Part shown: in pieces, positions 35,785 through 45,151 of the stretch | Layout of the letters: the number at the start of each line of letters is the position of its first letter | How positions within the stretch are numbered: position 1 is the first letter of the stretch | Assembly (NCBI RefSeq): GCF_049965315.1 | Contig: NZ_JBMFWL010000005.1 | Coordinates: forward strand, 1-64,000 | Source of the DNA: Acidithiobacillus_B sp049965315 | Lineage (GTDB): Bacteria > Pseudomonadota > Gammaproteobacteria > Acidithiobacillales > Acidithiobacillaceae | Length of the DNA: 64,000 bases | Direction of reading: 5' to 3' | The notes under the pieces: generated by a model | Seen by the model: only the letters and a program-made list of their open reading frames with translations | Told to the model about the DNA's origin: nothing | Databases searched by the model: none | Made by a program: the position numbers and the translations under genes

Positions 35785-36546
35785 ATGGTCCCATCTCCCT
35801 CCTTGTCCCTCACCGCCCTGCTGGAGCATCCGTTCCTGCTCCTGCTGGCCATGGTTATCGTCTTTGCCGCATTTTATGTGCGCGCCACCATCGGCTTTGG
35901 TTCCGGTCTGATCGCGGTGGCCCTGCTCACCCTGCTCTTTCCCATCAAGGAAGTCGTGCCCGTGGTCCTGCTGCTGGACCTCCTCGGATCGGTACTGCTC
36001 GGCGCCTACGACTTCCATGAAATTCGCTGGCCGGAATTGCGTTGGCTGGTGCCCGGCAGCATGGCAGGCCTGGCCATCGGCTCCTTCATCCTCGCCGCTA
36101 CGGACGCCCAGAACCTCACCCGTTTTCTCGGCGTCTTCATCCTCGCCTATGTGGTCTATGCGCTGAGCTTGAAGCCCGAAGGCCTGCCCCGGGTCTCCTT
36201 GCCCTGGGGCGTGCCGCTGGGGGTCTTCGGCGGCATTGTCGGCAGCCTCTACGGCGGCGGCGGACCGCCCATTGTCGCTTATCTGCAGATGCGCCACCTC
36301 GACAAGCGGGCCTTTCGCGCCACCTTCCAGGGAATAGCCCTGACGGACAACGTCCTGCGCGTCTTTATGTATATTGGCCTGGCGTTGCTCACGGTGCCCC
36401 TGGCGCTGGGTTTTCTCCTGCTGGTGCCGCCGCTCCTCCTGGGGCTCTGGGCCGGCAACCATCTGCACATGCGCATCAATCAGCGCGTCTTCCTCTATGG
36501 GACCTTGCTCGTACTCGCCCTGGTCGGATGCAAATATTTACTCTAA
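35785..36546 (+). CDS. TSUP (TauE/SafE) family permease
   Basis: This polytopic inner-membrane protein has 253 residues from ATG 35785, with about seven or eight hydrophobic segments. It carries the TSUP-type FYVRATIGFGSGLIAVALL and GIVGSLYGGGGPPIVAYLQ repeats. Family members move sulfite, sulfonates or other small anions. GTG 35713 would add 24 residues but they are not membrane-like. Neither start has a good ribosome site; with ATG 35785, a TATAGA box at 35770-35775 would make the mRNA almost leaderless. A methyltransferase gene follows after 10 bases. Confidence 0.85.
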   Translation: MVPSPSLSLTALLEHPFLLLLAMVIVFAAFYVRATIGFGSGLIAVALLTLLFPIKEVVPVVLLLDLLGSVLLGAYDFHEIRWPELRWLVPGSMAGLAIGSFILAATDAQNLTRFLGVFILAYVVYALSLKPEGLPRVSLPWGVPLGVFGGIVGSLYGGGGPPIVAYLQMRHLDKRAFRATFQGIALTDNVLRVFMYIGLALLTVPLALGFLLLVPPLLLGLWAGNHLHMRINQRVFLYGTLLVLALVGCKYLL

Positions 36547-36556
36547 GGAGACTCCC

Positions 36557-37564
36557 ATGACGGTAACCCCGCAAACATTCCGCCAACAGGCGCAAGGCGC
36601 CCTTTCCCTCAACATTGCCTTCATTGGCGTGGTCAATGGTCTTTTTACGGCCTTGCATGAGTTGGGCGAAGCCAGCACCACGGCTCTCGCCGCCGCCAGC
36701 AAGATGGATGCGGGCTATCTGCAGCGCTGGTGCGAGGCGGCCTTTGCCTTTGCCTGGCTGGACGAGCGCGACGGCCGCTGGTCCCTGACGGAAAGCGGTG
36801 CCGCCATGCGCCCGGAGGCTCCCGACACCCTCATGGCGCTGGCGGTGGGCTCGGTACTCTCGGCCCACATGGCCGAGCGGGCGGCGGGTCTCATGCGCAG
36901 CGGCGAGCGTCCCGGCGAAAAGGTCCTGGGGGAACGGGAGACCATCCTCCCCTGGTTCGGTGCCATGCTGGAGGCCAATTTCCGCAAGACCTTCGAGGAA
37001 ACGATCTGCCCGGCCGTACCCATCTTTGCCGAGGTGGATGCCCGTGGCGGGCTGGCCGTGGACCTGGGCTGCGGCAATGGCTGGTACCTGCGCGCCCTGA
37101 CCCAGCGCTGCAGCCACCTGCGCGGCCTGGGTCTGGACGGCTTTGACGAAAACGTCACCCAGGCGCGGGCCAAGGCCGCAGCGGCGGGTCTGGGCGAGCG
37201 CCTGCGCTTTGCCCAGGGCGACATCAAGACCTTCCACCTCGACGAAGCCGCCGACCTCATCGCCATGAACCGTGCCCTGCACCACGTCTGGGACGAAAAG
37301 GAAACGGTATTCCGCATCCTGCACGATCAGCTCAAGCCGGGCGGCGCCGCGGTCATCTGGGAGCCCGCCTGGCCCGACGATGTCCACACCCTGCGCGACC
37401 CCGCCCTGCGCGGCATGGCCTTCCAGAATCTCACGGAATACGTCCAGGGCAATCATTTCCTCAAGCCGGAGGAGATTGCCGCACAGTTTGCGGCGGCAGG
37501 CATGGGCAGCGAGATTTACCGCTTTGGCAATGACGCCGTCATCGTCGGGCGGCGTCCGGTCTGA
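36557..37564 (+). CDS. SAM-dependent methyltransferase with N-terminal winged-helix-like domain
   Basis: The 335 residues start at ATG 36557 behind AAGGAGACTCCC. The N-terminal 95 residues resemble the dimerisation/winged-helix part of plant-type O-methyltransferases (NGLFTALHELGEASTTALAA). The C-terminal domain carries SAM motif I VDLGCGNGWYLRAL, then FAQGDIKTFH and LKPGGAAVIWEP. The substrate cannot be told. Tight coupling to a TSUP anion permease might mean that both handle the same sulfur compound, which is inference only. Confidence 0.82.
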   Translation: MTVTPQTFRQQAQGALSLNIAFIGVVNGLFTALHELGEASTTALAAASKMDAGYLQRWCEAAFAFAWLDERDGRWSLTESGAAMRPEAPDTLMALAVGSVLSAHMAERAAGLMRSGERPGEKVLGERETILPWFGAMLEANFRKTFEETICPAVPIFAEVDARGGLAVDLGCGNGWYLRALTQRCSHLRGLGLDGFDENVTQARAKAAAAGLGERLRFAQGDIKTFHLDEAADLIAMNRALHHVWDEKETVFRILHDQLKPGGAAVIWEPAWPDDVHTLRDPALRGMAFQNLTEYVQGNHFLKPEEIAAQFAAAGMGSEIYRFGNDAVIVGRRPV

Positions 37565-37737
37565 CGCCTGCGCCATTCTGAGGGACATTTTTTTGGCTAC
37601 ACTGAAAATGCTGCACAAAATGGCGGGGAGGCTGTTGTGATGGGAAAGCGCTGGGACGGCCGTCCTTAGATGATGCGGGGCAGTGAGTTTCAGCAGGCGC
37701 GAAGTCGCGCAAGCATGAGGTCCGGGCCGCTCCCTCA

Positions 37738-37766
37738 TTGACGCCCGACCAATCGGTCGATACTAT
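37738..37766 (+). promoter_or_regulatory. Efflux-operon promoter with TetR-like palindrome in the spacer
   Basis: TTGACG (37738-37743) and TACTAT (37761-37766) are 17 bases apart. The spacer contains the inverted repeat CGACC-AATC-GGTCG (37746-37759). A repressor bound there would block polymerase. The operon's first gene starts 29 bases downstream. Confidence 0.65.
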
Positions 37767-37795
37767 ATTCATCATTCGTTATATAGGAAGCAAGC

Positions 37796-39136
37796 ATGCC
37801 TGCCCCATCATTGCGCCGCTCCTGCCATCGCCTTTGCCTGCTCTTGCCCCTGGCCGCCCTCCTCGCCGGCCCGGCCATGGCAGACAATCTGCTCGAAGCC
37901 TATCAGCAGGCCTTCGCCACCGATCCCGCCCTGGCCCAGGCGCGGGCCCAGTTGCAGGCCGAAATGCAGGGCAAGCCCCTGGCGCGCTCCGCCTTGCTGC
38001 CCCATCTCGGTGCGGCCGCCAGCGTGGGCGACAACACGGCGCGCATCACCGGCTTCGGCGCACCCATTTCCACCGGCTATCTCTCCAACAGCTATAGCGT
38101 CAGCCTCACCCAGGCGGTCTTCAACGGCCAGGCCTTCACCGCCCTCAAGCAAGCCGACAGCCGCATCCAGGCCAGCGAGGCGGCCCTGGCCTATACCGAA
38201 CAGCAGCTCGCCCTCCAGGTGACCACCGCCTATTTCAACGTCCTCCAGGCCCAGGCCCAGGATCGGGTGGCGGAAAAGCAGGAAAAACTCCTGGACAGCA
38301 TTTACCGGCAGACGCAGGCCAACCTCCAGGTCGGCACCGGCGACATCATCGCCGTGCGCGAGGCCCAGGCCCGCCTGGATGCCGCCAAGGCGGATGTCAT
38401 CAAGGCCCGCAATGCCGTGGCCGTGGCCCAACGCAGCCTGCAGCGCCTCACCCATCACCCGGTCGGCATCCTGGAGGATCTCGGCCGTTTCGAGGCCATG
38501 GGCCCCCAGCCGGACCAGACCCAGCCTTGGGTGGACATGGCCCTCAAGAGCCAGCCCCTGCTCCATCAGGCCGAGGCGCAACTGCGTACCGCCCAGGAGC
38601 AGGTGGAATACAACCGCCGGGAGCGTTGGCCCAAGATCAACCTGCAAGGCATCGCCAGCCATACCCTGGGATCCCCCTTCCCCGGGGTCGATTTCAATCA
38701 GATCGGCGCCAGCCTCAATCTCTCCATGCCCCTCTATGAGGGCGGCAGCATCTCCGCTGCGGTGCAGCAATCCCAGGCCCAGGCCCAGGCCAGCGTGGAT
38801 AATCTCGCCAACCTGCGCGACGAGGTCACCCTCAATACCCAGACCGCCTTTCTGAACCTCCAGGACAGCGTCGCCCAGCTCCATGCCGCCAAGGAAACGG
38901 TGGCCTCGGCCAAGGTCTCCCTGGAAGGCACCCGCAAGGGCTACGAAGTGGGCACGCGCTCCATCATCGACCTCCTCAACACGGCCACGGACTATATCCG
39001 CGCCGAGCAGGACTACAACGTCGCCCTATACAACCAGGTGGTGGCCCGGGTGCAGCTCAAGGCCGCAGCGGGCGTGCTGACGGCGGCGGATCTGGAGTCC
39101 ATCAATGCCTTGCTGAGCAAGGACGGGCGATCCTGA
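37796..39136 (+). CDS. TolC-family outer-membrane efflux protein
   Basis: The 446-residue precursor has signal peptide LLPLAALLAGPAMA, cleaved before Asp30. The repeated helical hairpins of the TolC fold follow, e.g. YSVSLTQAVFNGQAFTALKQ and LSMPLYEGGSISAAVQQS at equivalent places in the two halves. It would form the outer-membrane channel of a tripartite exporter. The start follows AGGAAGCAAGC. It is first in an operon with membrane-fusion, ATPase and two permease genes. Confidence 0.92.
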   Translation: MPAPSLRRSCHRLCLLLPLAALLAGPAMADNLLEAYQQAFATDPALAQARAQLQAEMQGKPLARSALLPHLGAAASVGDNTARITGFGAPISTGYLSNSYSVSLTQAVFNGQAFTALKQADSRIQASEAALAYTEQQLALQVTTAYFNVLQAQAQDRVAEKQEKLLDSIYRQTQANLQVGTGDIIAVREAQARLDAAKADVIKARNAVAVAQRSLQRLTHHPVGILEDLGRFEAMGPQPDQTQPWVDMALKSQPLLHQAEAQLRTAQEQVEYNRRERWPKINLQGIASHTLGSPFPGVDFNQIGASLNLSMPLYEGGSISAAVQQSQAQAQASVDNLANLRDEVTLNTQTAFLNLQDSVAQLHAAKETVASAKVSLEGTRKGYEVGTRSIIDLLNTATDYIRAEQDYNVALYNQVVARVQLKAAAGVLTAADLESINALLSKDGRS

Positions 39137-39168
39137 AAGCCCCGCCATATCCATCGGAGAGCAGAGAC

Positions 39169-40203
39169 ATGGCCATTTCCAAGAAAAAACGCGCGGCGGC
39201 GGCGGTCCTGGTGCTGGCCATCGGCGCCGGGGCTGCCTACTGGTTCACCCGGCCGCACGCCCCCAGCAATGTCGTCACCATCTATGGCAATATCGACATC
39301 CGCCAGGTGCAGGCCGCCTTTGACGACAACGGCCGCATCCTGGACCTCAAGGTGCAGGAGGGCGACCGGGTGAAAAAGGGCCAGCTCCTGGCCGAACTGG
39401 ATCCCGTACGCTTCCAGGACGCCGTGGCCAAGGACCAGGGGCAGGTGGCGGCCCAGGAGCAGGTCCTGGCCCGCCTGCTGGCGGGTTCCCGCCCCGAGGA
39501 GATCGCCGAGGCCCGGGCCGAGGCCGCGGCCGCCCAGGCCACCTTGGCCAATGCCGAGATCACCTGGCAACGCCAGCAGTCCCTGGCCGCCGAGCAATAC
39601 GTGCCCAAGCAGAGCCTCGACAACGCCGCCGCCGCCCTGAAGACCGCCCGCGCCAATCTCGATCACGCCCAGCAGGCCCTCATCCTGGCCATCAAGGGGC
39701 CGCGCAAGGAAGACATCGCCGCCGCCCGCCATCAACTGCAGGCCGACCAAGCGGCCCTCTCCCTGGCCCAGCGGGAGCTCGTCGACAGCAAGCTCTACGC
39801 CCCCGAAGAGGGCGTCGTGCAGGACCGCATCCTCGAACCGGGCGACATGGTCAACCCGCAAACCCCCGTTTTCACCCTGGCCTTGGATAACCCGGTCTGG
39901 GTACGCGCCTATCTGCCGGAAAAGGCCCTGGGACAGGTGCGCCTGGGGATGAAGGCCTGGATCGAGAGCGATTCCTTTCCGGGCAAGCGCTTCCCGGGCT
40001 GGGTGGGCTTCATCTCGCCCACCGCAGAATTCACCCCCAAGACCGTGGAAACCACGGAACTGCGTACGGAACTGAGCTATCGCGTGCGGGTCTACGCCTG
40101 CAATCCCGAGCATCGCCTGCGCCTGGGGATGCCCGTCACCGTAGAGATCCCGTTACGGGACAACATGCCCCAATCCCTTCCCGCCCATCCCTGCGCTCAA
40201 TGA
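39169..40203 (+). CDS. HlyD-family membrane-fusion protein
   Basis: This 344-residue periplasmic adaptor has one N-terminal membrane segment (AAAVLVLAIGAGAAYWF). A biotinyl-lipoyl-like half-motif DDNGRILDLKVQEGDRVKKG is followed by a long coiled hairpin (about 85-200), the second lipoyl half (LYAPEEGVVQDRILEPGDMV) and a beta-barrel. Overall wording is close to YbhG of E. coli. It links the TolC-like channel with the ABC permeases downstream. Confidence 0.92.
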   Translation: MAISKKKRAAAAVLVLAIGAGAAYWFTRPHAPSNVVTIYGNIDIRQVQAAFDDNGRILDLKVQEGDRVKKGQLLAELDPVRFQDAVAKDQGQVAAQEQVLARLLAGSRPEEIAEARAEAAAAQATLANAEITWQRQQSLAAEQYVPKQSLDNAAAALKTARANLDHAQQALILAIKGPRKEDIAAARHQLQADQAALSLAQRELVDSKLYAPEEGVVQDRILEPGDMVNPQTPVFTLALDNPVWVRAYLPEKALGQVRLGMKAWIESDSFPGKRFPGWVGFISPTAEFTPKTVETTELRTELSYRVRVYACNPEHRLRLGMPVTVEIPLRDNMPQSLPAHPCAQ

Positions 40204-40207
40204 TGCC

Positions 40208-41944
40208 ATGAGCGACGCCGCCCTGGTCCTGGAGGACGTGCACAAGGGCTTCCGCCGGGGTGACACGACGGTCCAGGCCCTGCAAGGGGTCAGCCTCCGG
40301 GTGCAGGCCGGCCGGATCACCGGCCTCCTGGGCCCCGACGGCGCCGGCAAGACCACCCTCATGCGCCTGGCCGCCGCGCTCTTGCTCCCCGATGCCGGCC
40401 GGGTCCTGGTCCTGGGGGAAGACACCCGCCGCGCCGCCGCCCGGATTCAGGAGAGCATCGGCTACATGCCCCAGCGCTTCGGCCTCTACGAGGACCTGAC
40501 GGTTCAGGAAAACCTCGATCTTTACGGCGACCTCCAAGGCCTGTCGGCGGCGGACAAGACCGCCCGCCATGAGGAACTCCTGCGTCTGACGGCCCTCGGC
40601 CCCTTCGGCAGACGGCGGGCCGGGGATCTCTCCGGCGGGATGAAACAAAAACTCGGGCTGGCCTGCGCCCTGCTGCGCGCCCCCCGGGTCCTGCTCCTGG
40701 ACGAGCCCACCGTCGGCGTGGACCCCATCTCCCGCCGGGAACTCTGGAGCATCATCCAGGGCTTGCGGGAAAAGGGGACGAGCATCCTCATCAGCACCGC
40801 CTACCTGGACGAGGCGGAGCGCTGCGATGACATCCTGCTCTTCCATGAGGGTAAGCTCCTGGCGCAAAAGAGTCCGGCGGATTTCCATGCCCCCATGGCG
40901 GGGCACTGCTACCTCGTCCAGCACGAGGGCCTCACCCGCCGCCAGCTCCAGGCCCGCCTGGCGCAACGGCCGGGGGTCGTGGATGCCACCATCCAGGCCG
41001 AGGGGGTACGGGTGGTCTGCCGGGAGAGCGCGGCCCTCTCCGCGGATGGGGAACATTGGCAAGGGGTGCCTCCCCGCTTTGAAGACGCCTTCGTTACCCT
41101 CCTGCGCTCCGGCTCCGCGGCGGCGCCCACGCCGGCCGGCGATCATCTGGAGGCTACGGCGGACGCCCAGGATCCGGATGGGGAGAGCGTTATCGAGGTG
41201 CGCGAACTGCGCCGTTTCTTCGGCCGTTTCGAGGCCGTCAAGGGCATCAGCTTCACCGTCAAGGCCGGTGAAATCTTCGGCCTCCTCGGCGCCAACGGCG
41301 CCGGCAAGACCACCACCTTCCGCATGCTCTGCGGCCTGTTGCCCGCCTCCTCCGGGACCTTGCGGGTGGCTGGCGCAGACCTGCTCCGGGCCGGCGCCGC
41401 CGCCCGCGCCCGCATCGGCTACGTCGCCCAGAAATTCGCCCTCTACGGCAATCTCAGCGTGAGCCAGAACCTGCGTTTTTTCGCCAGCGCCTATGGCCTG
41501 CGCGGCGCGCAATGGCGGCGGCGCATCGACTGGGCCATGGCGGAATTCGACCTCTCTGCCTACACCGACGTCAACGGCGACGATCTGCCCCTGGGTTTCA
41601 AACAGCGTCTGGCCCTGGCCTGCGCCCTCATGCACGAACCCCCCATCCTCTTCCTCGATGAGCCCACCTCCGGCGTCGACCCTCTGGCGCGGCGGGAATT
41701 CTGGAGCCGCATCAATACGCTGGCCGAGGGAGGGGTGACCGTGATGATCACCACCCATTTCATGGACGAAGCCGAATACTGCGACCACCTGGTGCTCATG
41801 TCCCTGGGGGAGATCCTGGCCCTGGGCAGCCCCCAGGAGATACGCGCCCAGGCCCGCCGTCCCGATCTGCCGAATCCAACGATGGAGGATGCCTTCGTGG
41901 AACTCATCCAGAACCACGAGGCCGGGATCCGGAGGGCCTCGTGA
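40208..41944 (+). CDS. ABC exporter ATPase with two nucleotide-binding domains (YbhF-like)
   Basis: The 578 residues contain two ATPase domains. NBD1 has Walker A GPDGAGKTT, signature LSGGMKQKL and Walker B VLLLDEPTVGVD. NBD2 (from about residue 330) has Walker A GANGAGKTT and Walker B ILFLDEPTSGVD, but its signature reads LPLGFKQRL instead of LSGGQ. That substitution also occurs in YbhF-like exporters, so it need not abolish function. The stop overlaps the next gene's GTG (GTGA). Confidence 0.93.
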   Translation: MSDAALVLEDVHKGFRRGDTTVQALQGVSLRVQAGRITGLLGPDGAGKTTLMRLAAALLLPDAGRVLVLGEDTRRAAARIQESIGYMPQRFGLYEDLTVQENLDLYGDLQGLSAADKTARHEELLRLTALGPFGRRRAGDLSGGMKQKLGLACALLRAPRVLLLDEPTVGVDPISRRELWSIIQGLREKGTSILISTAYLDEAERCDDILLFHEGKLLAQKSPADFHAPMAGHCYLVQHEGLTRRQLQARLAQRPGVVDATIQAEGVRVVCRESAALSADGEHWQGVPPRFEDAFVTLLRSGSAAAPTPAGDHLEATADAQDPDGESVIEVRELRRFFGRFEAVKGISFTVKAGEIFGLLGANGAGKTTTFRMLCGLLPASSGTLRVAGADLLRAGAAARARIGYVAQKFALYGNLSVSQNLRFFASAYGLRGAQWRRRIDWAMAEFDLSAYTDVNGDDLPLGFKQRLALACALMHEPPILFLDEPTSGVDPLARREFWSRINTLAEGGVTVMITTHFMDEAEYCDHLVLMSLGEILALGSPQEIRAQARRPDLPNPTMEDAFVELIQNHEAGIRRAS

Positions 41945-43056
41945 ACGCCCAACGCCTGCGCGGCCTGATCCGCAAGGAGTTTCTGCAGATCCTGCGGGAT
42001 CCATCGGCCATCGCCATCGCCTTCGTCATGCCGGTGCTGTTGCTCTTTCTTTTCGGCTACGGGGTCTCCCTGGATGCCCGCCATGTCCCCGTCGCCGTCG
42101 TCGTCGATCAGCCCACCGGGGAAACCAGCGCCTTCATCGGCGGTCTGCAGCAATCCCCCTACTTCACCCCCACCCTCTATCCCGACATCGCCGCCGCCCG
42201 CCGCGCCGTCATGGCCCGGCAGGCCGACGGCATCCTCTGGCTGCGCAGCGATTTCAGCCGGCAGATCCTCAATGAGCAAACGGCCTCCGCCGGCGTCCTG
42301 GTCAACGGGGTGGACGCCAACAACGCCCGCATCCTGGAGGGTTATCTCCAGGGAGTTTGGCAGACCTGGCTGCAGTTGCGCGCCCAGGAGGCAGGCACGG
42401 CGCTGGTCATCCCGGTCATCCCCCAGGATCGCATCTGGTTCAACCCCGCCCTGCGCAGCCGCGATTATCTGGTGCCTGGGCTCATCGCCGTCATCATGAC
42501 CCTCATCGGGGCCCTGCTCACCGCCCTGGTGGTGGCCCGGGAATGGGAGCGGGGCACCATGGAGGCCCTCATGGCCAGCCCCGTGACCATGGGCGAGATC
42601 CTCCTGGGCAAGCTCATTCCTTATTTCCTCATGGGCATGGGCGGCATGGCCCTGTCGGTGGCCATGGCGGTCTGGCTCTTCGCCGTACCGCTGGAAGGGA
42701 GCCTCTGGGCCCTCACCCTGGCCTCGGCCCTCTTCCTCCTGGTAGCCCTGGGCATGGGGCTGCTCATTTCCACCCTGGCCAAGAATCAGTTCGTGGCCGC
42801 GCAGGTGGCCATCATCGTCACCTTCCTCCCCGCCTTCATCCTCTCGGGCTTCATCTTCGACATCCAGTCCATGCCCCAGGCCATCCAGGTCATCACCCAC
42901 ATCGTTGCCGCCCGCTATTTCGTGTCCATCCTCCAGACCATTTTCCTTGCCGGCGACGTCTGGCCGGTCATTCTTGGCAATGCCGGCGCCCTGCTCATCA
43001 TGGCCGTCCTGTTCCTGGGCATCACCTGGCGCAAGTCGCGCAAGAGGCTGGACTGA
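41941..43056 (+). CDS. ABC-2 type exporter permease (YbhS-like)
   Basis: This 371-residue integral membrane protein starts at GTG 41941, overlapping the ATPase stop. One N-terminal membrane helix (IAFVMPVLLLFLFGYGVS) is followed by a periplasmic domain of about 150 residues. Five helices follow, with the ABC-2 motif VVAREWERGTMEALMASPV. It pairs with the next gene as the heterodimeric membrane part of the exporter. Confidence 0.92.
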   Translation: MNAQRLRGLIRKEFLQILRDPSAIAIAFVMPVLLLFLFGYGVSLDARHVPVAVVVDQPTGETSAFIGGLQQSPYFTPTLYPDIAAARRAVMARQADGILWLRSDFSRQILNEQTASAGVLVNGVDANNARILEGYLQGVWQTWLQLRAQEAGTALVIPVIPQDRIWFNPALRSRDYLVPGLIAVIMTLIGALLTALVVAREWERGTMEALMASPVTMGEILLGKLIPYFLMGMGGMALSVAMAVWLFAVPLEGSLWALTLASALFLLVALGMGLLISTLAKNQFVAAQVAIIVTFLPAFILSGFIFDIQSMPQAIQVITHIVAARYFVSILQTIFLAGDVWPVILGNAGALLIMAVLFLGITWRKSRKRLD

Positions 43057-43057
43057 C

Positions 43058-44167
43058 ATGCTCGCGCGCATCTGGGCATTGGTCATCAAAGAGTTTTTGG
43101 CGCTGCTGCGGGACAAAAAGAGCCGCCTCGTCCTCATCGGCCCGCCGCTGATCCAGCTCGTGGTCTTCGGCTATGCCGCCACCTTCGACCTCAACCACAT
43201 TCCGTACGCCGTCTACAATGAAGACCCCGGCTTCGCCTCCCGCGAACTCCTGGGACGCTTCACCGGTTCGCAAGCCTTCCAGCAGGTGGCCGTCATCCAG
43301 AACGAGGGGCAGATCGCGCCCCTCATCAATCAAGAAAAGGCCCTGCTCGTTCTGCACATCGGTCCCCATTTCACCCGCGACCTGCTCCTGCGTCACCCCG
43401 CCCGGGTGCAGGTCATCATCGATGGACGCAACTCCAATACCGCCACCCTCGCCCTCAATTACGTCAACAGCGTCCTCATCGCCTTCGACCAGCACTGGGC
43501 GGCGGAGCATGGCTGGGGCAAACCGCCGGCACAACTGGATATTCGCGCCTGGTTCAACCCCAATCTCCTGTCGCGCTGGTTCATCGTCCCCGGCATCGTC
43601 GCCCTTCTTACCCTGGTGGTCACCCTGCTGGTGACGGGACTCTCGGTGGCCCGGGAACGGGAGATGGGCACCTTCGACCAACTCCTCGTCACCCCCATGC
43701 GCCCCGGCGAGATCCTCCTCGGCAAGTCCCTGCCGGGCTTCATCATCGGCGGACTGGAGGGCAGCTTCATCGCCCTGGTGGCGGTGCTCTGGTTTCGCGT
43801 CCCCTTTGTGGGCAGCATCGCCGCCCTGGCCCTTGGCCTCTTTTTCTTTCTCCTCGCCGCCATCGGCATCGGGCTCATGATCTCCTCCCTCGCCGTGACC
43901 CAGCAGCAAGGGCTACTGGGAGTCTTCCTTTTCCTCGTGCCGGCCATTATCCTTTCTGGTTTTGCCACGCCCATCGCCAATATGCCCGCCCTGGTGCAGG
44001 ACCTCACCTACCTCAATCCCATGCGCTATTTCCTGGTTATCGTACGCGGGGTCTTCCTGGAGGGTGACGGCATCCATGATCTCTGGTCCCAATACTGGCC
44101 CCTGGCGGTCATCGGCGTATCGAGCATGGCGGCGGCTACCTGGCTCTTCCGGCACCGGATGCAATGA
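43058..44167 (+). CDS. ABC-2 type exporter permease (YbhR-like)
   Basis: The 369 residues start MLARIWALVIKEFLALLRDK at ATG 43058, one base after the previous stop. The topology matches its partner: an initial helix, a periplasmic domain, then helices around SVAREREMGTFDQLLVTPM and the C-terminal LNPMRYFLVIVRGVFLEG. This completes a TolC-HlyD-NBD-permease-permease export system. The substrate is unknown; E. coli YbhFSR relatives have been linked to drug and cation export. Confidence 0.92.
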   Translation: MLARIWALVIKEFLALLRDKKSRLVLIGPPLIQLVVFGYAATFDLNHIPYAVYNEDPGFASRELLGRFTGSQAFQQVAVIQNEGQIAPLINQEKALLVLHIGPHFTRDLLLRHPARVQVIIDGRNSNTATLALNYVNSVLIAFDQHWAAEHGWGKPPAQLDIRAWFNPNLLSRWFIVPGIVALLTLVVTLLVTGLSVAREREMGTFDQLLVTPMRPGEILLGKSLPGFIIGGLEGSFIALVAVLWFRVPFVGSIAALALGLFFFLLAAIGIGLMISSLAVTQQQGLLGVFLFLVPAIILSGFATPIANMPALVQDLTYLNPMRYFLVIVRGVFLEGDGIHDLWSQYWPLAVIGVSSMAAATWLFRHRMQ

Positions 44168-44240
44168 AGCGGCATCCGGCCAGATCAAGATACCCGCTTC
44201 CTCTCCATCCCCCCATCTTCCCTCCGGAGGAAATCCGCCC

Positions 44241-44573
44241 ATGATCCGCCTGCTGATCATCGAATGCCTGTTCAGCGCCCTGCTGGGGGCCATTGCCTTT
44301 CGCCTGGCTTATGCCTTTCTCGGCCAGCGCCGCCACGCCTGGGTGGTTACCCTGGTGACGGCGGTGATCCTCGGAGCGGCCGTCTCGGGCTACATCGATC
44401 CCCATCTCCTCCACGACTTCGCCGTTCGCCATCCGGAGGCTCTGACCATCCCCCCATGGCTCCTCCAGGCCCTGCGGGCCGGCACCTACATCCTCGGCGC
44501 CGCCATCGCCGCCGCCGTCATCAAGAAACGCGAGGCATTGGGCTTCGACCACCAGCCCCCCTACGACCCGTGA
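44241..44573 (+). CDS. Small inner-membrane protein, function unknown
   Basis: This 110-residue protein has a strong ribosome site (GGAGG, 10 bases before ATG 44241). Three likely membrane segments are seen: LLIIECLFSALLGAIAF, WVVTLVTAVILGAAVSG and AGTYILGAAIAAAVIKK. It lies 73 bases after the exporter operon and could be its last gene. I do not recognise the family. Confidence 0.7.
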   Translation: MIRLLIIECLFSALLGAIAFRLAYAFLGQRRHAWVVTLVTAVILGAAVSGYIDPHLLHDFAVRHPEALTIPPWLLQALRAGTYILGAAIAAAVIKKREALGFDHQPPYDP

Positions 44574-44772
44574 TTCCGGACGGATCAGCCGGGATGCGCC
44601 AGACACCACTCCCCCTCCAGGGCCAGCAGCAGGAGGGGAGCAAGACGGGCAAGAACCGCAGAAAACGCTCGCCATAGCGCTCTATCCAATCTCGTGTCGC
44701 CATGCTCTCCCCCGAACGGCCTATGGCAAGGGATCAAAAAGGTGCAAGACCGGAAGCAACCCCGGCCTTGGC

Positions 44773-45054
44773 TCACAATGCCTTGGTGGAACGCCCTATG
44801 GCCTCCTCAATTTCCTCTTCGCTGACGGTACCACGGATCCTGATGGTCGTACCCTCCGCACCCTGGCTCACTTCCATGGCCGACACCTTGGCCTTGACCT
44901 CCGCGCTCAGGCAGTCGCAGCGCCCGGTCTGGCAACTTTCGACCATCGCGAAGACCTTTTGGGGGTCCACCGATTGGTCCACATGCACCGCGACGCCTTC
45001 GGCGGTCTTTTCCAGCTTTGCCGCATCCTGGATGGTACGATCGCAACAAGTCAT
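44773..45054 (-). CDS. Cys-rich small protein, function unknown
   Basis: The 93 residues start MTCCDRTIQDAAKLEK at ATG 45054, with AAAGGAGTAGCC upstream. There are five cysteines: Cys3, Cys4, and Cys41, Cys46, Cys48 in SCQTGRCDCLS, grouped as if to bind a metal or a sulfane sulfur. No export signal is seen. It is transcribed divergently from the SOR-like gene across a 97-base promoter region, suggesting joint control. I recognise no named family. Confidence 0.75.
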   Translation of the reverse strand: MTCCDRTIQDAAKLEKTAEGVAVHVDQSVDPQKVFAMVESCQTGRCDCLSAEVKAKVSAMEVSQGAEGTTIRIRGTVSEEEIEEAIGRSTKAL

Positions 45055-45088
45055 GGCTACTCCTTTCCATAAGAATGAACTAATATGC

Positions 45089-45117
45089 TTGACAACATAC
45101 GGAATTTGTAATATATT
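45089..45117 (+). promoter_or_regulatory. Near-consensus sigma-70 promoter for the SOR-like operon
   Basis: TTGACA (45089-45094) and TATATT (45112-45117) are separated by exactly 17 bases. The start codon is 35 bases downstream. The flanking sequence (45075-45140) is strikingly AT-rich for this genome. Confidence 0.8.
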
Positions 45118-45151
45118 CTAAAACGTATATTTTAACAAGGGAGCATGCACC

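Noticed and set aside
40136..42004. A 622-codon open frame opposite the ABC ATPase gene
   Set aside because: It is an antisense shadow. The plus strand carries clear Walker and signature motifs.
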